Assembly (NCBI RefSeq): GCF_047607445.1
Contig: NZ_JBLKRT010000010.1
Span: forward strand, 1 to 64,000
Reading direction: 5' to 3'
Origin: Crystallibacter sulfonylureivorans_A
Lineage (GTDB): Bacteria > Actinomycetota > Actinomycetes > Actinomycetales > Micrococcaceae
DNA: 64,000 bases
A program made the translations under genes and the position numbers. Below are positions 27,813 through 35,619 of the stretch, one piece after another. The notes below the pieces were generated by a model. The model did no database searches. It was given only the letters and a program-made list of their open reading frames with translations, and was not told where the DNA came from. Position 1 is the first letter of the stretch, and every line of letters begins with the position of its first letter.

Positions 27813-27853
27813 TTCCGCAGTGCTGAAAACAACGACGGCGGGGGCGCGCCTCA

Positions 27854-29083
27854 GTGCCTAGCGTCCTGCCCCTCGGGGATCCGGCCCCGGCCGACGGTCT
27901 GCTGCCTGCCCAGGCAGCAGACGGGGCGGAAAGCCGGGCCTTCTGCCTGTATGTGCACATACCGTTCTGCCGGGTGCGCTGCGGCTACTGCGACTTCAAC
28001 ACCTACACGGCCAAGGAGCTCGGTTCCGGGGCCTCGCAGGATGAGTACTCCGGCACGCTGAACACCGAACTGGACCTGGCGGCGCGCGTGCTGCGCGGCT
28101 CGGGCCTGCCCGACCGCCCGTTGGCCACGGTTTTCTTCGGCGGCGGCACGCCCACCCTGCTGCCGGCACCGGACCTGGCCAGCATGCTTGGCCAGGCCGG
28201 ACGCTTATGGGGGCTGGAGCCGGACGCCGAGGTCACGACGGAAGCCAACCCGGACTCGGTGACGCCGGAATCGCTGAAGATCCTGGCCGACGCGGGTTTC
28301 ACCCGGGTTTCCTTCGGGATGCAATCGGCCGTGCCGCACGTGCTGAAGGTGCTGGACCGCACGCACAACCCGGAACGCGTACCGCAGGCGGTGCAGTGGG
28401 CGCGCGAGGCCGGGCTCAAGGTCAGCCTGGACCTGATCTACGGCACGCCGGGGGAGTCCATTGCGGACTGGGAGGCCAGCCTGGACTCCGCCATCGCCTG
28501 CGGGCCGGACCATATCTCCGCGTACGCCCTGATCGTCGAGGACGGCACTAAACTGGCCGCGCAGATCCGCCGGGGTGAGGTGCCCGGCATCGACGACGAC
28601 GACCATGCCACCAAATACGAGATAGCGGATGCGCGGTTGGCGGCGGCAGGGTACAGCTGGTACGAGGTGAGCAATTGGGCCCGTACTCCGGAAGACCGCT
28701 GCCGGCACAACCTCGCCTACTGGCGCGGCGACGATTGGTGGGGCGCCGGCCCTGGCGCTCATTCGCACATCGGCGGCGTCCGCTGGTGGAACGTGAAGCA
28801 TCCGGCCGCTTACGCGCAGCGTCTGGCCACCGGAGTCTCCCCGGCAGCCGGCCGTGAAACGCTGGACCCGGGTACCCGGCAGTTGGAGCACGTGATGCTG
28901 CAGACCCGCATCATCGACGGGCTGCGCACCCAGGACCTGGGGCCGAACGGCAGGAAAGCCGTAGCCGGACTGATCGCGGATGCCCTCGTCGAGCCGGCAG
29001 CGGCCTTCGCCGGGACCATTCGGCTCACGCTCAAGGGACGGTTGCTGGCCGACGCCGTGGTCCGCCGGCTGCTGGAAGACTGA
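27854..29083 (+). CDS. hemW: Radical SAM heme chaperone HemW (coproporphyrinogen III oxidase-like)
   Basis: HemW proteins bind heme and a 4Fe-4S cluster and are thought to deliver heme to respiratory proteins; they are often mislabelled as HemN. The 409-residue product has the radical SAM cluster motif HIPFCRVRCGYCDFN near residue 36, FGGGTPTLL near 96 and the core ISAYALIVEDGTKL near 220, and a C-terminal HemN_C-like domain. The extra cysteine pattern that marks HemN is not seen. GTG 27854 starts it; it lies downstream of lepA. Confidence 0.9.
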   Translation: MPSVLPLGDPAPADGLLPAQAADGAESRAFCLYVHIPFCRVRCGYCDFNTYTAKELGSGASQDEYSGTLNTELDLAARVLRGSGLPDRPLATVFFGGGTPTLLPAPDLASMLGQAGRLWGLEPDAEVTTEANPDSVTPESLKILADAGFTRVSFGMQSAVPHVLKVLDRTHNPERVPQAVQWAREAGLKVSLDLIYGTPGESIADWEASLDSAIACGPDHISAYALIVEDGTKLAAQIRRGEVPGIDDDDHATKYEIADARLAAAGYSWYEVSNWARTPEDRCRHNLAYWRGDDWWGAGPGAHSHIGGVRWWNVKHPAAYAQRLATGVSPAAGRETLDPGTRQLEHVMLQTRIIDGLRTQDLGPNGRKAVAGLIADALVEPAAAFAGTIRLTLKGRLLADAVVRRLLED

Positions 29084-29089
29084 TCTTCG

Positions 29090-29659
29090 CTAGCGTCCCA
29101 GTGAGCGGCCAATCTGCCTGAGGGCCGCAGCATAGGCAGCATCCCAGCTCCAGCCAGCCGCCGGTGCCCCGGCCAACTCCAGTGACACCAGCCCGTGGAC
29201 CTGGCCCCACACGACGCCGACCATCGAGGCGATCTCGTCGTCCGCCGCTCCGGGCAGCGCGGCAGCCACGGCGCTGAAAAGCGGAGCAATCGAGGGTTCA
29301 GCTGCTCCCGGCGTCGGACGGCACGGCACCTGGCTGGCCAACGAACCGCCGAACATCAGGCCGTACAGGACCGGATGTTCCAGCGCCCAGCTTCGATAGG
29401 CCCAGCCCAGTGCTTCGAGGCCTGCAGCTGCAGCGCCCTGTTGGGAAGCAGCAAAGGAAGCGAAGCCGTCGTCGAGCACGGCTGTCAACAGTTCCGCCTT
29501 GCCCCCGAAGAGTGAATACACCGCCGTCGTCGACGTCCCTGCTGCAGCGGCAATGCTGCGCAGCGATACCGAGGCGGCGCCGTCGCGGGCAATCAGGGAC
29601 GCTGCAGTGTCAAGCAGGCTGCGGCGCAGGGTCTCATCGTGGACTATGGGTCTTGCCAT
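29090..29659 (-). CDS. TetR/AcrR family transcriptional regulator
   Basis: A 189-residue repressor with an N-terminal helix-turn-helix (LLDTAASLIARDGAASVSLRSIAAAAGTS then VYSLFGGKAELL) and a ligand domain of the WHG/TetR_C type (RSWALEHPVLYGLMF, near 80-95). I use ATG 29659; a seven-residue longer frame starts inside the operator. It is transcribed away from the DUF4188 gene, and the 54 bases between them contain two palindromic operator copies, so it probably represses both itself and its neighbour. It ends six bases from hemW, convergently. Confidence 0.88.
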   Translation of the reverse strand: MARPIVHDETLRRSLLDTAASLIARDGAASVSLRSIAAAAGTSTTAVYSLFGGKAELLTAVLDDGFASFAASQQGAAAAGLEALGWAYRSWALEHPVLYGLMFGGSLASQVPCRPTPGAAEPSIAPLFSAVAAALPGAADDEIASMVGVVWGQVHGLVSLELAGAPAAGWSWDAAYAAALRQIGRSLGR

Positions 29660-29672
29660 GGGACCAGTATTG

Positions 29673-29700
29673 CATAACACTGTTCTGTAACACTGTTATG
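29673..29700. promoter_or_regulatory. Double TetR operator in the divergent promoter region
   Basis: TAACACTGTT occurs twice, at 29675-29684 and 29688-29697, centre to centre 13 bases. Each is itself a near-palindrome (TAACA-C-TGTTA), and the whole element is bounded by CATAACA (29673) and its complement TGTTATG (29700). The position, between the TetR start and the DUF4188 start, strongly suggests the TetR binding site. Confidence 0.75.
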
Positions 29701-29713
29701 GAAGGAAAAGCTC

Positions 29714-30214
29714 ATGTCGGAACAAGTGCGCCCAGGACGTTTCACTGCCAGTCCCGAAGCAGGCCCGGTGACGGTCTTCCTGATCGGGATGCGGGCCAAT
29801 CGGTGGTGGAAGATCGGGAAGTTAGCACGCGTGGGGGCGGCCATGCCCAGAATGCTGGCTCACTTGGCCAAGACGCCGGAGGCCGGATTGCTGGGTTACC
29901 AGCAGTGGTTCGGGCGCACCACGATCATGGTCAGCTACTGGAAGAGTCCGGAACACTTGCAGCGGTTCGCGGCCGATCGGTCGGCGCCGCACCTGGAGCC
30001 ATGGCGCCGGTTCATGCGGGAGTCCGCCGGCACCGGGGACATCGGGGTGTGGCACGAGACTTACGAGACGGTGCCCGGCGGGAGGGAAAGCGTGTATAGC
30101 GACATGCCGGTCTTCGGGCTGGCAGCTGCCACCGGCCATGTTCCGGTCGGGGCGGGGTTGAACACCGCGCGCCAGCGTTTGGCAGCCGGCGCGGGCGGAG
30201 GGGACGCGGACTAG
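29714..30214 (+). CDS. DUF4188 domain-containing protein (monooxygenase-like fold)
   Basis: A 166-residue protein of the DUF4188 family, whose members look like small dimeric alpha-beta barrel (heme- or cofactor-free monooxygenase-like) proteins. Visible are TVFLIGMRANRWWKIGK near the start and RTTIMVSYWKSPEHLQRFA in the middle, then ARQRL near the end. Function unknown. GGAAGG stands eight bases before ATG 29714. It is divergent from a TetR gene with operators between, so it is probably induced by a small molecule that the regulator senses. Confidence 0.82.
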   Translation: MSEQVRPGRFTASPEAGPVTVFLIGMRANRWWKIGKLARVGAAMPRMLAHLAKTPEAGLLGYQQWFGRTTIMVSYWKSPEHLQRFAADRSAPHLEPWRRFMRESAGTGDIGVWHETYETVPGGRESVYSDMPVFGLAAATGHVPVGAGLNTARQRLAAGAGGGDAD

Positions 30215-30426
30215 CGGAACATCCTGACCCGGGTGGCCGGGCCTCTGTCCATTGCGCCCCTCGTTCCCTGGGCGGACAATGAGGCCCAGCGATGATGCAA
30301 AGCTGCCGAGGCGGTCAGGTGCGTCAGGAACCACCGGTAGCCTCGGTGCCCTGCGCAGGATTTCCCGCCGAACTGCCGCTGGAATAGGACTGGTGCCGTG
30401 ACGGACCGTGAAGGTCAGGGGATGCC

Positions 30427-30804
30427 ATGGAGTTCGGGGAGATAATGGAGGCAGTCGGCCGCCTCATGGACGCAGCGGGAGTTGCAGCCATCGTGGCCGG
30501 CGCGGTCTTGGCTTCCGTGTTTGCCGTTCCGCGGCTAGTGCGGAGGCAGGCCGGAGTCTATGAGCAATTTCGCCGGTTTCTGGGGCGGTCGATCCTGCTC
30601 GGTCTGGAACTCTTGGTCGCCGCGGACATTATCAGAACCGTCGCCATCAGCCCGACGCTCGAAAGCGTGGCGGTGCTCGCCGCGATCGTGCTCATCCGCA
30701 CATTCCTCAGTTGGTCGCTGGAGCTGGAAATCACCGGCAAGTGGCCATGGCAGGGCAGGGCCGCCCAGGCGCCGGGCACGCCTGCCGTGGCGAAGGACGA
30801 ATAA
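30427..30804 (+). CDS. DUF1622 family membrane protein
   Basis: A 125-residue protein with three predicted membrane segments (around residues 16-35, 55-68 and 78-92) and the DUF1622 pattern FRRFLGRSILLGLELLVAAD followed by IRTVAISPTLES and IRTFLSWSLELEI. Short and probably cytoplasmic-membrane; function unknown. ATG 30427 has GGGGA upstream. The 212 bases before it show no other gene. Confidence 0.82.
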   Translation: MEFGEIMEAVGRLMDAAGVAAIVAGAVLASVFAVPRLVRRQAGVYEQFRRFLGRSILLGLELLVAADIIRTVAISPTLESVAVLAAIVLIRTFLSWSLELEITGKWPWQGRAAQAPGTPAVAKDE

Positions 30805-30856
30805 CCAGGGGTGTCCGGGAGTCTTCCGCCGCAGTGGCTACTCGGGCGGCGCAGAC

Positions 30857-31279
30857 CTAGCGGAACAAGCGCAGGTTGTAGGTGTAGCGGTACGGCACGC
30901 CCCGGTTGCACTTGATGCCCGCGATCACGGAATAGACCGTGAGGAACACCCAGATGGCGGCGGCGACGACGGCAAAGATGCCGCTGACTGCCGGGATGAC
31001 AATCAACAGGTTCGCCACAATGGCCACCACAGTGGGCGGGACGGTGAAGTTGAGCGCCTCTTTGGACTCTTGGGCGGTGAACGGTCCCCGGTCCTTGAAG
31101 ATCAGGTAGATCACCAGCGACGGGAAACAGCCAAGGATTCCGCCGAAGTGCGCCATGGTTGCCCACTGCCGGTCCTCGGAGGGGGTCAGCGGCAAGGCGG
31201 AAGCCGACGCGCTCTGATACTGCGGGCGCGGTGCCGACTTGCGTCCCGGCTGCTGGTTGCGAGCAGAGTTCTCGGACAC
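30857..31279 (-). CDS. DUF4870 domain-containing membrane protein
   Basis: A 140-residue protein: a polar N-terminus rich in Gln and Ser, then the DUF4870 (Tic20-like) membrane domain with WATMAHFGGILGCFPSLVIYL, ALNFTVPPTVVAIVANLL and the last helix WVFLTVYSVIAGIKCNRG. Function unknown. GGTAGG stands seven bases before GTG 31279. It converges with the DUF1622 gene. Confidence 0.85.
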   Translation of the reverse strand: MSENSARNQQPGRKSAPRPQYQSASASALPLTPSEDRQWATMAHFGGILGCFPSLVIYLIFKDRGPFTAQESKEALNFTVPPTVVAIVANLLIVIPAVSGIFAVVAAAIWVFLTVYSVIAGIKCNRGVPYRYTYNLRLFR

Positions 31280-31377
31280 TTGACCTACCTTTGGAAAATC
31301 TGCTGATGGCTCACTGCTGTTCCTAGCCTAGCGGTTAGATCCTGCGGTCCGTTGCATACTGCGGCCGCAGAAACAGC

Positions 31378-32220
31378 TCAGACCGTGAGGAAATCGATGA
31401 CTTCCTCTACCCGGCCCAACAGGCTGGGCTCCAGATCCGCATAGCTGTTGACGCTGCCCAGCAGCCGCTTCCAGCCGTCGGCCACGTCGATCTGGGTCCG
31501 GTGCGGCCAGCCGAGGCCGGCGAGGATGCCGGTCTTCCAGTCCGTGCCGCGCGGAACGACCGGCCACTGTGCCCGGCCGATCACCGAGGGCTTGATCGCC
31601 TGCCAGACATCGACGTAGGGGTGGCCCACAATCAGCACATTCCCGGCGGCCGCCGGAACGGCCATCGCGGCCTCGGCAATCCGCCACTCCTTGGAATTCG
31701 GCACCAAATGATCCACCAAGATGCCGAGCCTGCGCTGCGGGCCGGGGGAGAACTCAGCCACTGCCGCGGCCAGGTCGTCCACGCCGTGCAGCGGTTCGAC
31801 GACGATGCCCTCCACTCGCAGGTCGTCTCCCCAAACCTTCTCCACCAGTTCGGCATCATGCTTGCCTTCAACCCAAATGCGGCTGGCCCGCGCCACCCTG
31901 GCGCGTTGGCCCTCCACCTTTACCGAGCCGGAGGCTGTCCGCTGGCGGACCGGCGCCTTCGCTGCGGCCGCGGGCGGAACAACGTTCACCGGCTCGCCTT
32001 CCAACAGAAAACCGAAGCCCAGCGGGAAGGAACGTATCTTGCCCCTGCGGTCCTCCAAAGAGACCAAATGCACGCCGCCGGATTTCTCCACCCGGACCAC
32101 GGCCCCTACCCAGCCGCTCTGCGCATCCTCCAGCACCAGCCCCGGCCCGGCGGGGACCTCGCGCAGGGCCCGGGCCTTGGGAGCGGTGAGATCCTGGGGG
32201 CCCCAGCCGTAGCTGCTCAT
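31378..32220 (-). CDS. DUF3097 domain-containing protein
   Basis: A 280-residue cytoplasmic protein confined to Actinobacteria. It has PGLVLEDAQSGWVGAVVRVEK near residue 26 and a toprim-like region: ASRIWVEGKHDAELVEKVWGDDLR near 132, then RLGILVDHLV and LIVGHPYVDVWQA. The acidic residues and the GHPYVDVW segment suggest a nucleic-acid enzyme fold, but no activity is known. ATG 32220 with AAGGA nine bases upstream is preferred over an in-frame TTG three codons earlier. It is divergent from hrcA. Confidence 0.85.
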   Translation of the reverse strand: MSSYGWGPQDLTAPKARALREVPAGPGLVLEDAQSGWVGAVVRVEKSGGVHLVSLEDRRGKIRSFPLGFGFLLEGEPVNVVPPAAAAKAPVRQRTASGSVKVEGQRARVARASRIWVEGKHDAELVEKVWGDDLRVEGIVVEPLHGVDDLAAAVAEFSPGPQRRLGILVDHLVPNSKEWRIAEAAMAVPAAAGNVLIVGHPYVDVWQAIKPSVIGRAQWPVVPRGTDWKTGILAGLGWPHRTQIDVADGWKRLLGSVNSYADLEPSLLGRVEEVIDFLTV

Positions 32221-32301
32221 ATGCTTCAAGTCCTTACACAGGTAGTACGTCCACGGCTCCGCCGCGAAGACAATGCTAACAACGGGGGCAACGTATTAGA
32301 C

Positions 32302-32328
32302 TTAGCACTTGGACGTGTTGAGTGCTAA
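32302..32328. promoter_or_regulatory. CIRCE operator upstream of hrcA
   Basis: TTAGCACTT (32302-32310), nine bases, GAGTGCTAA (32320-32328). This matches the CIRCE consensus TTAGCACTC-N9-GAGTGCTAA with one mismatch in the left arm. HrcA binds CIRCE to repress heat-shock genes, so hrcA-dnaJ is predicted to be autoregulated. Confidence 0.95.
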
Positions 32329-32368
32329 CAACCCGTCATCAGGTTGAGCCGTAGACAGGAGGAGTGCA

Positions 32369-33388
32369 GTGAGCGAGGTCCGGAGGCTGGAAGTGCTCCG
32401 CGCCATTGTCGAAGACTATGTGCATTCACGGGAGCCAGTCGGCTCCAAAGCACTGGTCGACCGGCACAGCCTGGGCGTGTCTTCTGCCACGATCCGCAAC
32501 GACATGGCGGCGTTGGAGGAAGACGGGCTGATTGTCGCCCCGCACACCAGTGCCGGCCGAATTCCCACGGACAAGGGCTACCGCCTGTTCGTGGACCGGA
32601 TTTCGGACGTCAAGCCGCTCTCTGCACCGGAACGCCGGGCTATCCAGCAACTGCTGGACGGAGCCGATGACCTGGATGACGTGATGGAACGCACCGTGCG
32701 GCTGCTCTCGCAGCTGACCAACCAGGTGGCAGTGATCCAGTATCCGCAGTTGGGCGCTGCCAAGGTGCGGCACATTGAGTTTGTCTTGCTCGCGCCGCGT
32801 CGGGTGCTGGTGGTGCTGATCGCGGACAACGGCAAGGTGGACCAGCATGTTGCCATGCTGCCAGTGGACGTGGCGGAAGATACCTTGGCCACGCTGCGTA
32901 CTTCCTTCCTGGCTGCGCTGTCCGGGAAACCGCTGGCTGGCGTGCCGAGCCGGCTGAAGAGCTCCGCGGTGCCGGCGGAGCCCGCGCATGCGCAGATCGT
33001 CGAAGAACTGTCTGTGACTCTTGCCCAGTTGGCCGCTGCCACCAGCGAAGAGCGGATCCTGATGGCCGGAACGGCCAACCTGGCCCGTTCCACAGTGGAC
33101 TTCCCGCTGAGCATCGGCCCCATCCTCGAGGCACTCGAAGAACAGGTCATCCTGCTGCAGCTGCTCTCCGAGATGCATCAGGACGCGCACGGCATGTCGG
33201 TCAGCATCGGCCGCGAGAATCCGTACGGCTCGCTGGCCGAAACCTCGGTGGTCGCCACCGGCTACGGCCCCGGCGCCACGGCCAAGGTCGGCATTCTCGG
33301 CCCTACCCGGATGGACTACCCCACCACGATGGCGGCAGTGCGCGCTGTCGCACGCTATTTGTCACGGATACTCGCCGGCCAGCCCTAG
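32369..33388 (+). CDS. hrcA: Heat-inducible transcription repressor HrcA
   Basis: Repressor of the GroE regulon, stabilised by GroEL. The 339-residue protein has the winged-helix N-terminus (RRLEVLRAIVEDYVHSREPVGSKAL, then SSATIRNDMAALEEDGLI) and the family segment PHTSAGRIPTDKGYRLFVD, followed by the GAF-like dimerisation domain and MDYPTTMAAVRAVARYLSRIL at the end. AGGAGG precedes GTG 32369, and a CIRCE site lies 41 bases upstream. dnaJ follows 67 bases later. Confidence 0.96.
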   Translation: MSEVRRLEVLRAIVEDYVHSREPVGSKALVDRHSLGVSSATIRNDMAALEEDGLIVAPHTSAGRIPTDKGYRLFVDRISDVKPLSAPERRAIQQLLDGADDLDDVMERTVRLLSQLTNQVAVIQYPQLGAAKVRHIEFVLLAPRRVLVVLIADNGKVDQHVAMLPVDVAEDTLATLRTSFLAALSGKPLAGVPSRLKSSAVPAEPAHAQIVEELSVTLAQLAAATSEERILMAGTANLARSTVDFPLSIGPILEALEEQVILLQLLSEMHQDAHGMSVSIGRENPYGSLAETSVVATGYGPGATAKVGILGPTRMDYPTTMAAVRAVARYLSRILAGQP

Positions 33389-33455
33389 GCCGCGCCCTGT
33401 CCGCGCCGGCCGTCGTCGCCGGTGAACCAATCTCCAGGAAGTGAAGTATTACAAG

Positions 33456-34586
33456 GTGAGCAACCACTACGACGCCCTCGGTGTCAGCCAGGACGCCTCG
33501 ACCGAGGAAATCAAGAAGGCCTACCGCAAGCTGGCCCGCAAACTGCACCCGGACGTGAACCCTGGTCCGGAAGCCGCGGAGCAGTTCAAGCAGGTCAGCC
33601 ATGCCTACGAGGTGCTCTCGGACCCGCAGAAGCGGCGCGTCTACGACACCACAGGCAATGAAAACGGCAACGACACCGGGTTCGGCGGTGGTTTCTCCGG
33701 GTCCGGCTTCGCCTTCCAGGACATCTTCGAGAGCTTCTTCGGTGGTGCCGGAGCGGGCGGCGGTCCGGCGTCGCGCACCCGCCGCGGCCAGGACGCCCTG
33801 ATCAATGTGCGGATCGACCTCAAGGACGCGGTCTTCGGGGTGAACAAGAAGATCGAGGTGGACACCGCCGTGGTCTGCCCCACCTGCGATGGCAGCTGCT
33901 GCCGCCCAGGCACCAGCCCGCGAACCTGCGACATCTGCGGCGGCTCGGGCCAGGTCCAGCGCGCCGTGCGGTCCATCCTCGGTCAGGTCATGACCACGGC
34001 CGCCTGCGGCAGCTGCCAGGGCTTCGGCACGATCATTCCCGACCCCTGCAACGAGTGCAACGGCGAGGGACGCATCCGCAGCCGCCGGTCGCTGACCATC
34101 AAGCTTCCGGCCGGCGTCGGAACCGGAACCCGGATCCAGCTGGCCGGCCAAGGCGAGGCGGGTCCGGCGGGCGGACCGCAGGGCGATCTCTACGTGGAAA
34201 TCCGGGTCAATCCGGACAAGAACTTCATCCGCGAGGGCGACGACCTGCACGTCACCCTCACTGTGCCGATGACCGCGGCCGCGCTGGGCACCGACGTCAC
34301 CCTGGATACTTTCGACGGCGAACGCGAACTGAACATCAAGCCCGGCACCCAGGCGGGGGAGACCGTGACACTGCGGGGCCTGGGCGTGACCCACTTGCGC
34401 GGCTACGGGCGCGGCGACCTGCAGGTGCATGTGCACGTGGAGACTCCCAGCAAGCTGGACCCGGAGCAGGAGGACCTGCTCCGCAAACTGGCGCAGGCCC
34501 GGGGCGAGGAATACACCGAGGGCAAGCTGGCGTCCTCCGGCACCGGCGTCTTCGCCCGGCTGCGCGAGCGGCTCGGTAACCTCTAG
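33456..34586 (+). CDS. dnaJ: Molecular chaperone DnaJ (second DnaJ, hrcA-linked)
   Basis: Hsp40 co-chaperone. The 376-residue product has a J domain with HPD (KLHPDVNPG near residue 37), a Gly/Phe region, and a zinc domain of four CxxC pairs from about 145 (CPTCDGSCC, CDICGGSG, CGSCQGFG, CNECNGEG), then the C-terminal client-binding domain. In the first zinc repeat the CxGxG glycine is replaced by cysteine (GSCC). I choose GTG 33456 because the family begins SNHYD; GTG 33441 is an alternative with an extra KYYK. It is in the HrcA/CIRCE unit; grpE and dnaK are not in the window. Confidence 0.93.
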   Translation: MSNHYDALGVSQDASTEEIKKAYRKLARKLHPDVNPGPEAAEQFKQVSHAYEVLSDPQKRRVYDTTGNENGNDTGFGGGFSGSGFAFQDIFESFFGGAGAGGGPASRTRRGQDALINVRIDLKDAVFGVNKKIEVDTAVVCPTCDGSCCRPGTSPRTCDICGGSGQVQRAVRSILGQVMTTAACGSCQGFGTIIPDPCNECNGEGRIRSRRSLTIKLPAGVGTGTRIQLAGQGEAGPAGGPQGDLYVEIRVNPDKNFIREGDDLHVTLTVPMTAAALGTDVTLDTFDGERELNIKPGTQAGETVTLRGLGVTHLRGYGRGDLQVHVHVETPSKLDPEQEDLLRKLAQARGEEYTEGKLASSGTGVFARLRERLGNL

Positions 34587-34588
34587 GC

Positions 34589-35494
34589 GTGACCAGCCAC
34601 CTGTTTTTTACCGCTCCAGGGGAGCTTGACGCGGTTGTCCCCGGCGACAGCTTCACGCTGACCGGGGACGAGGCGCGGCATGCCGTCACGGTGAAGCGGA
34701 TCGAGCCCGGCGAGCCGGTCGACCTTGCCGATGGCCGGGGCCGCCGGCTGGTCGGCGAGGCAATCTCCGGCGGAGCCGGCGAACTCACCGTCCGCGCCCT
34801 GCGGATCCTGCAGGAGCCGGACCCCAACCCGGAATTGGTGCTGGTGCAGGCGCTGGCCAAGGGCAACCGCGACGAACTGGCGATCGAGGCGGCCACCGAG
34901 CTCGGCGTCGACGTCGTGGTCCCGTGGCAGGCCGAACGCAGCATCGTGCGGTGGAAAGCAGACAAGGCGACCAAGGGCGTCGCCAAGTGGCAAATGGCGG
35001 TCCGGGCGGCCGCCAAGCAATCACGGCGGGCACGCGTACCGGACGTGGAATCGCTGGTGGAACGGTCCGGGCTGTGCGCCATGATCCGCTCCAGCCGGTT
35101 GTCGCTGCTGCTGCACGAAGACGCCGCAGGCAGCGTGGCCGACGCCGTGCACGGCGCGGACTTGGGCCCGGGCCCGTCCCGTGCTGAATACAGGGGCAAG
35201 AACGACGGCGGTGCCTCGCCGGCTGATGGTTCCTCGCCTGATGGCGGAGCCACACGCGACGGCGGCCCCTCGTCCGCTGCCGCCAGCGTCGGCAGGGCGT
35301 CGCCCGGCGACGGCCGTATGGACCGGGTGCTGATGATTGTGGGCCCCGAAGGCGGAATCAGCCAGGCGGAAGTGGACGCGATGCTGGACGCCGGGGCGGT
35401 GGCCGTGCGGCTGGGGCCTCACGTCCTGCGTTCCTCCACCGCAGGACCGGCCGCCCTGACCTTGCTCAGCGAGATGTTGGGCCGCTGGCGGTAG
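34589..35494 (+). CDS. rsmE: 16S rRNA (uracil1498-N3)-methyltransferase RsmE
   Basis: Methylates U1498 of 16S rRNA. The 301-residue product has the PUA-like N-terminus (GDEARHAVTVKRIEPGEPVDLADG), ELVLVQALAKGNRDELAIEAATELGVD and the SPOUT knot (MIVGPEGGISQAEVD, LRSSTAGPAAL). A Gly/Ala/Ser/Asp-rich insert of about 55 residues (near 195-250, for example GGASPADGSSPDGG) splits the domain and makes it longer than the usual 240-250. GTG 34589 is two bases after dnaJ, so translation is probably coupled. Confidence 0.92.
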   Translation: MTSHLFFTAPGELDAVVPGDSFTLTGDEARHAVTVKRIEPGEPVDLADGRGRRLVGEAISGGAGELTVRALRILQEPDPNPELVLVQALAKGNRDELAIEAATELGVDVVVPWQAERSIVRWKADKATKGVAKWQMAVRAAAKQSRRARVPDVESLVERSGLCAMIRSSRLSLLLHEDAAGSVADAVHGADLGPGPSRAEYRGKNDGGASPADGSSPDGGATRDGGPSSAAASVGRASPGDGRMDRVLMIVGPEGGISQAEVDAMLDAGAVAVRLGPHVLRSSTAGPAALTLLSEMLGRWR

Positions 35495-35520
35495 ACCAAC
35501 CGGCTGTTCGGCCGCATTTA

Positions 35521-35619
35521 GTGGCGGCCGCGGTCTACTTGATTGTGAAGACCCTGCTGTCGGTGTTCCAGCGTGGCGGCCGCGGTCTACTTGATCGTGA
35601 AGACCTTGCTGTCCGCGTT
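35521..35619. repeat. Diverged duplication of the lipoprotein gene 3' end
   Basis: About 47 bases starting at 35521 (GTGGCGGCCGCGGTCTACTT) recur at 35573, offset 52, with four mismatches. On the minus strand both encode a C-terminal tail ending VFTIK and then TAG: NADSKVFTIK in the real gene and NTDSRVFTIK in the outer copy, which is in another frame. The outer copy may be a duplication or the last remnant of a second, paralogous gene. Confidence 0.7.
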
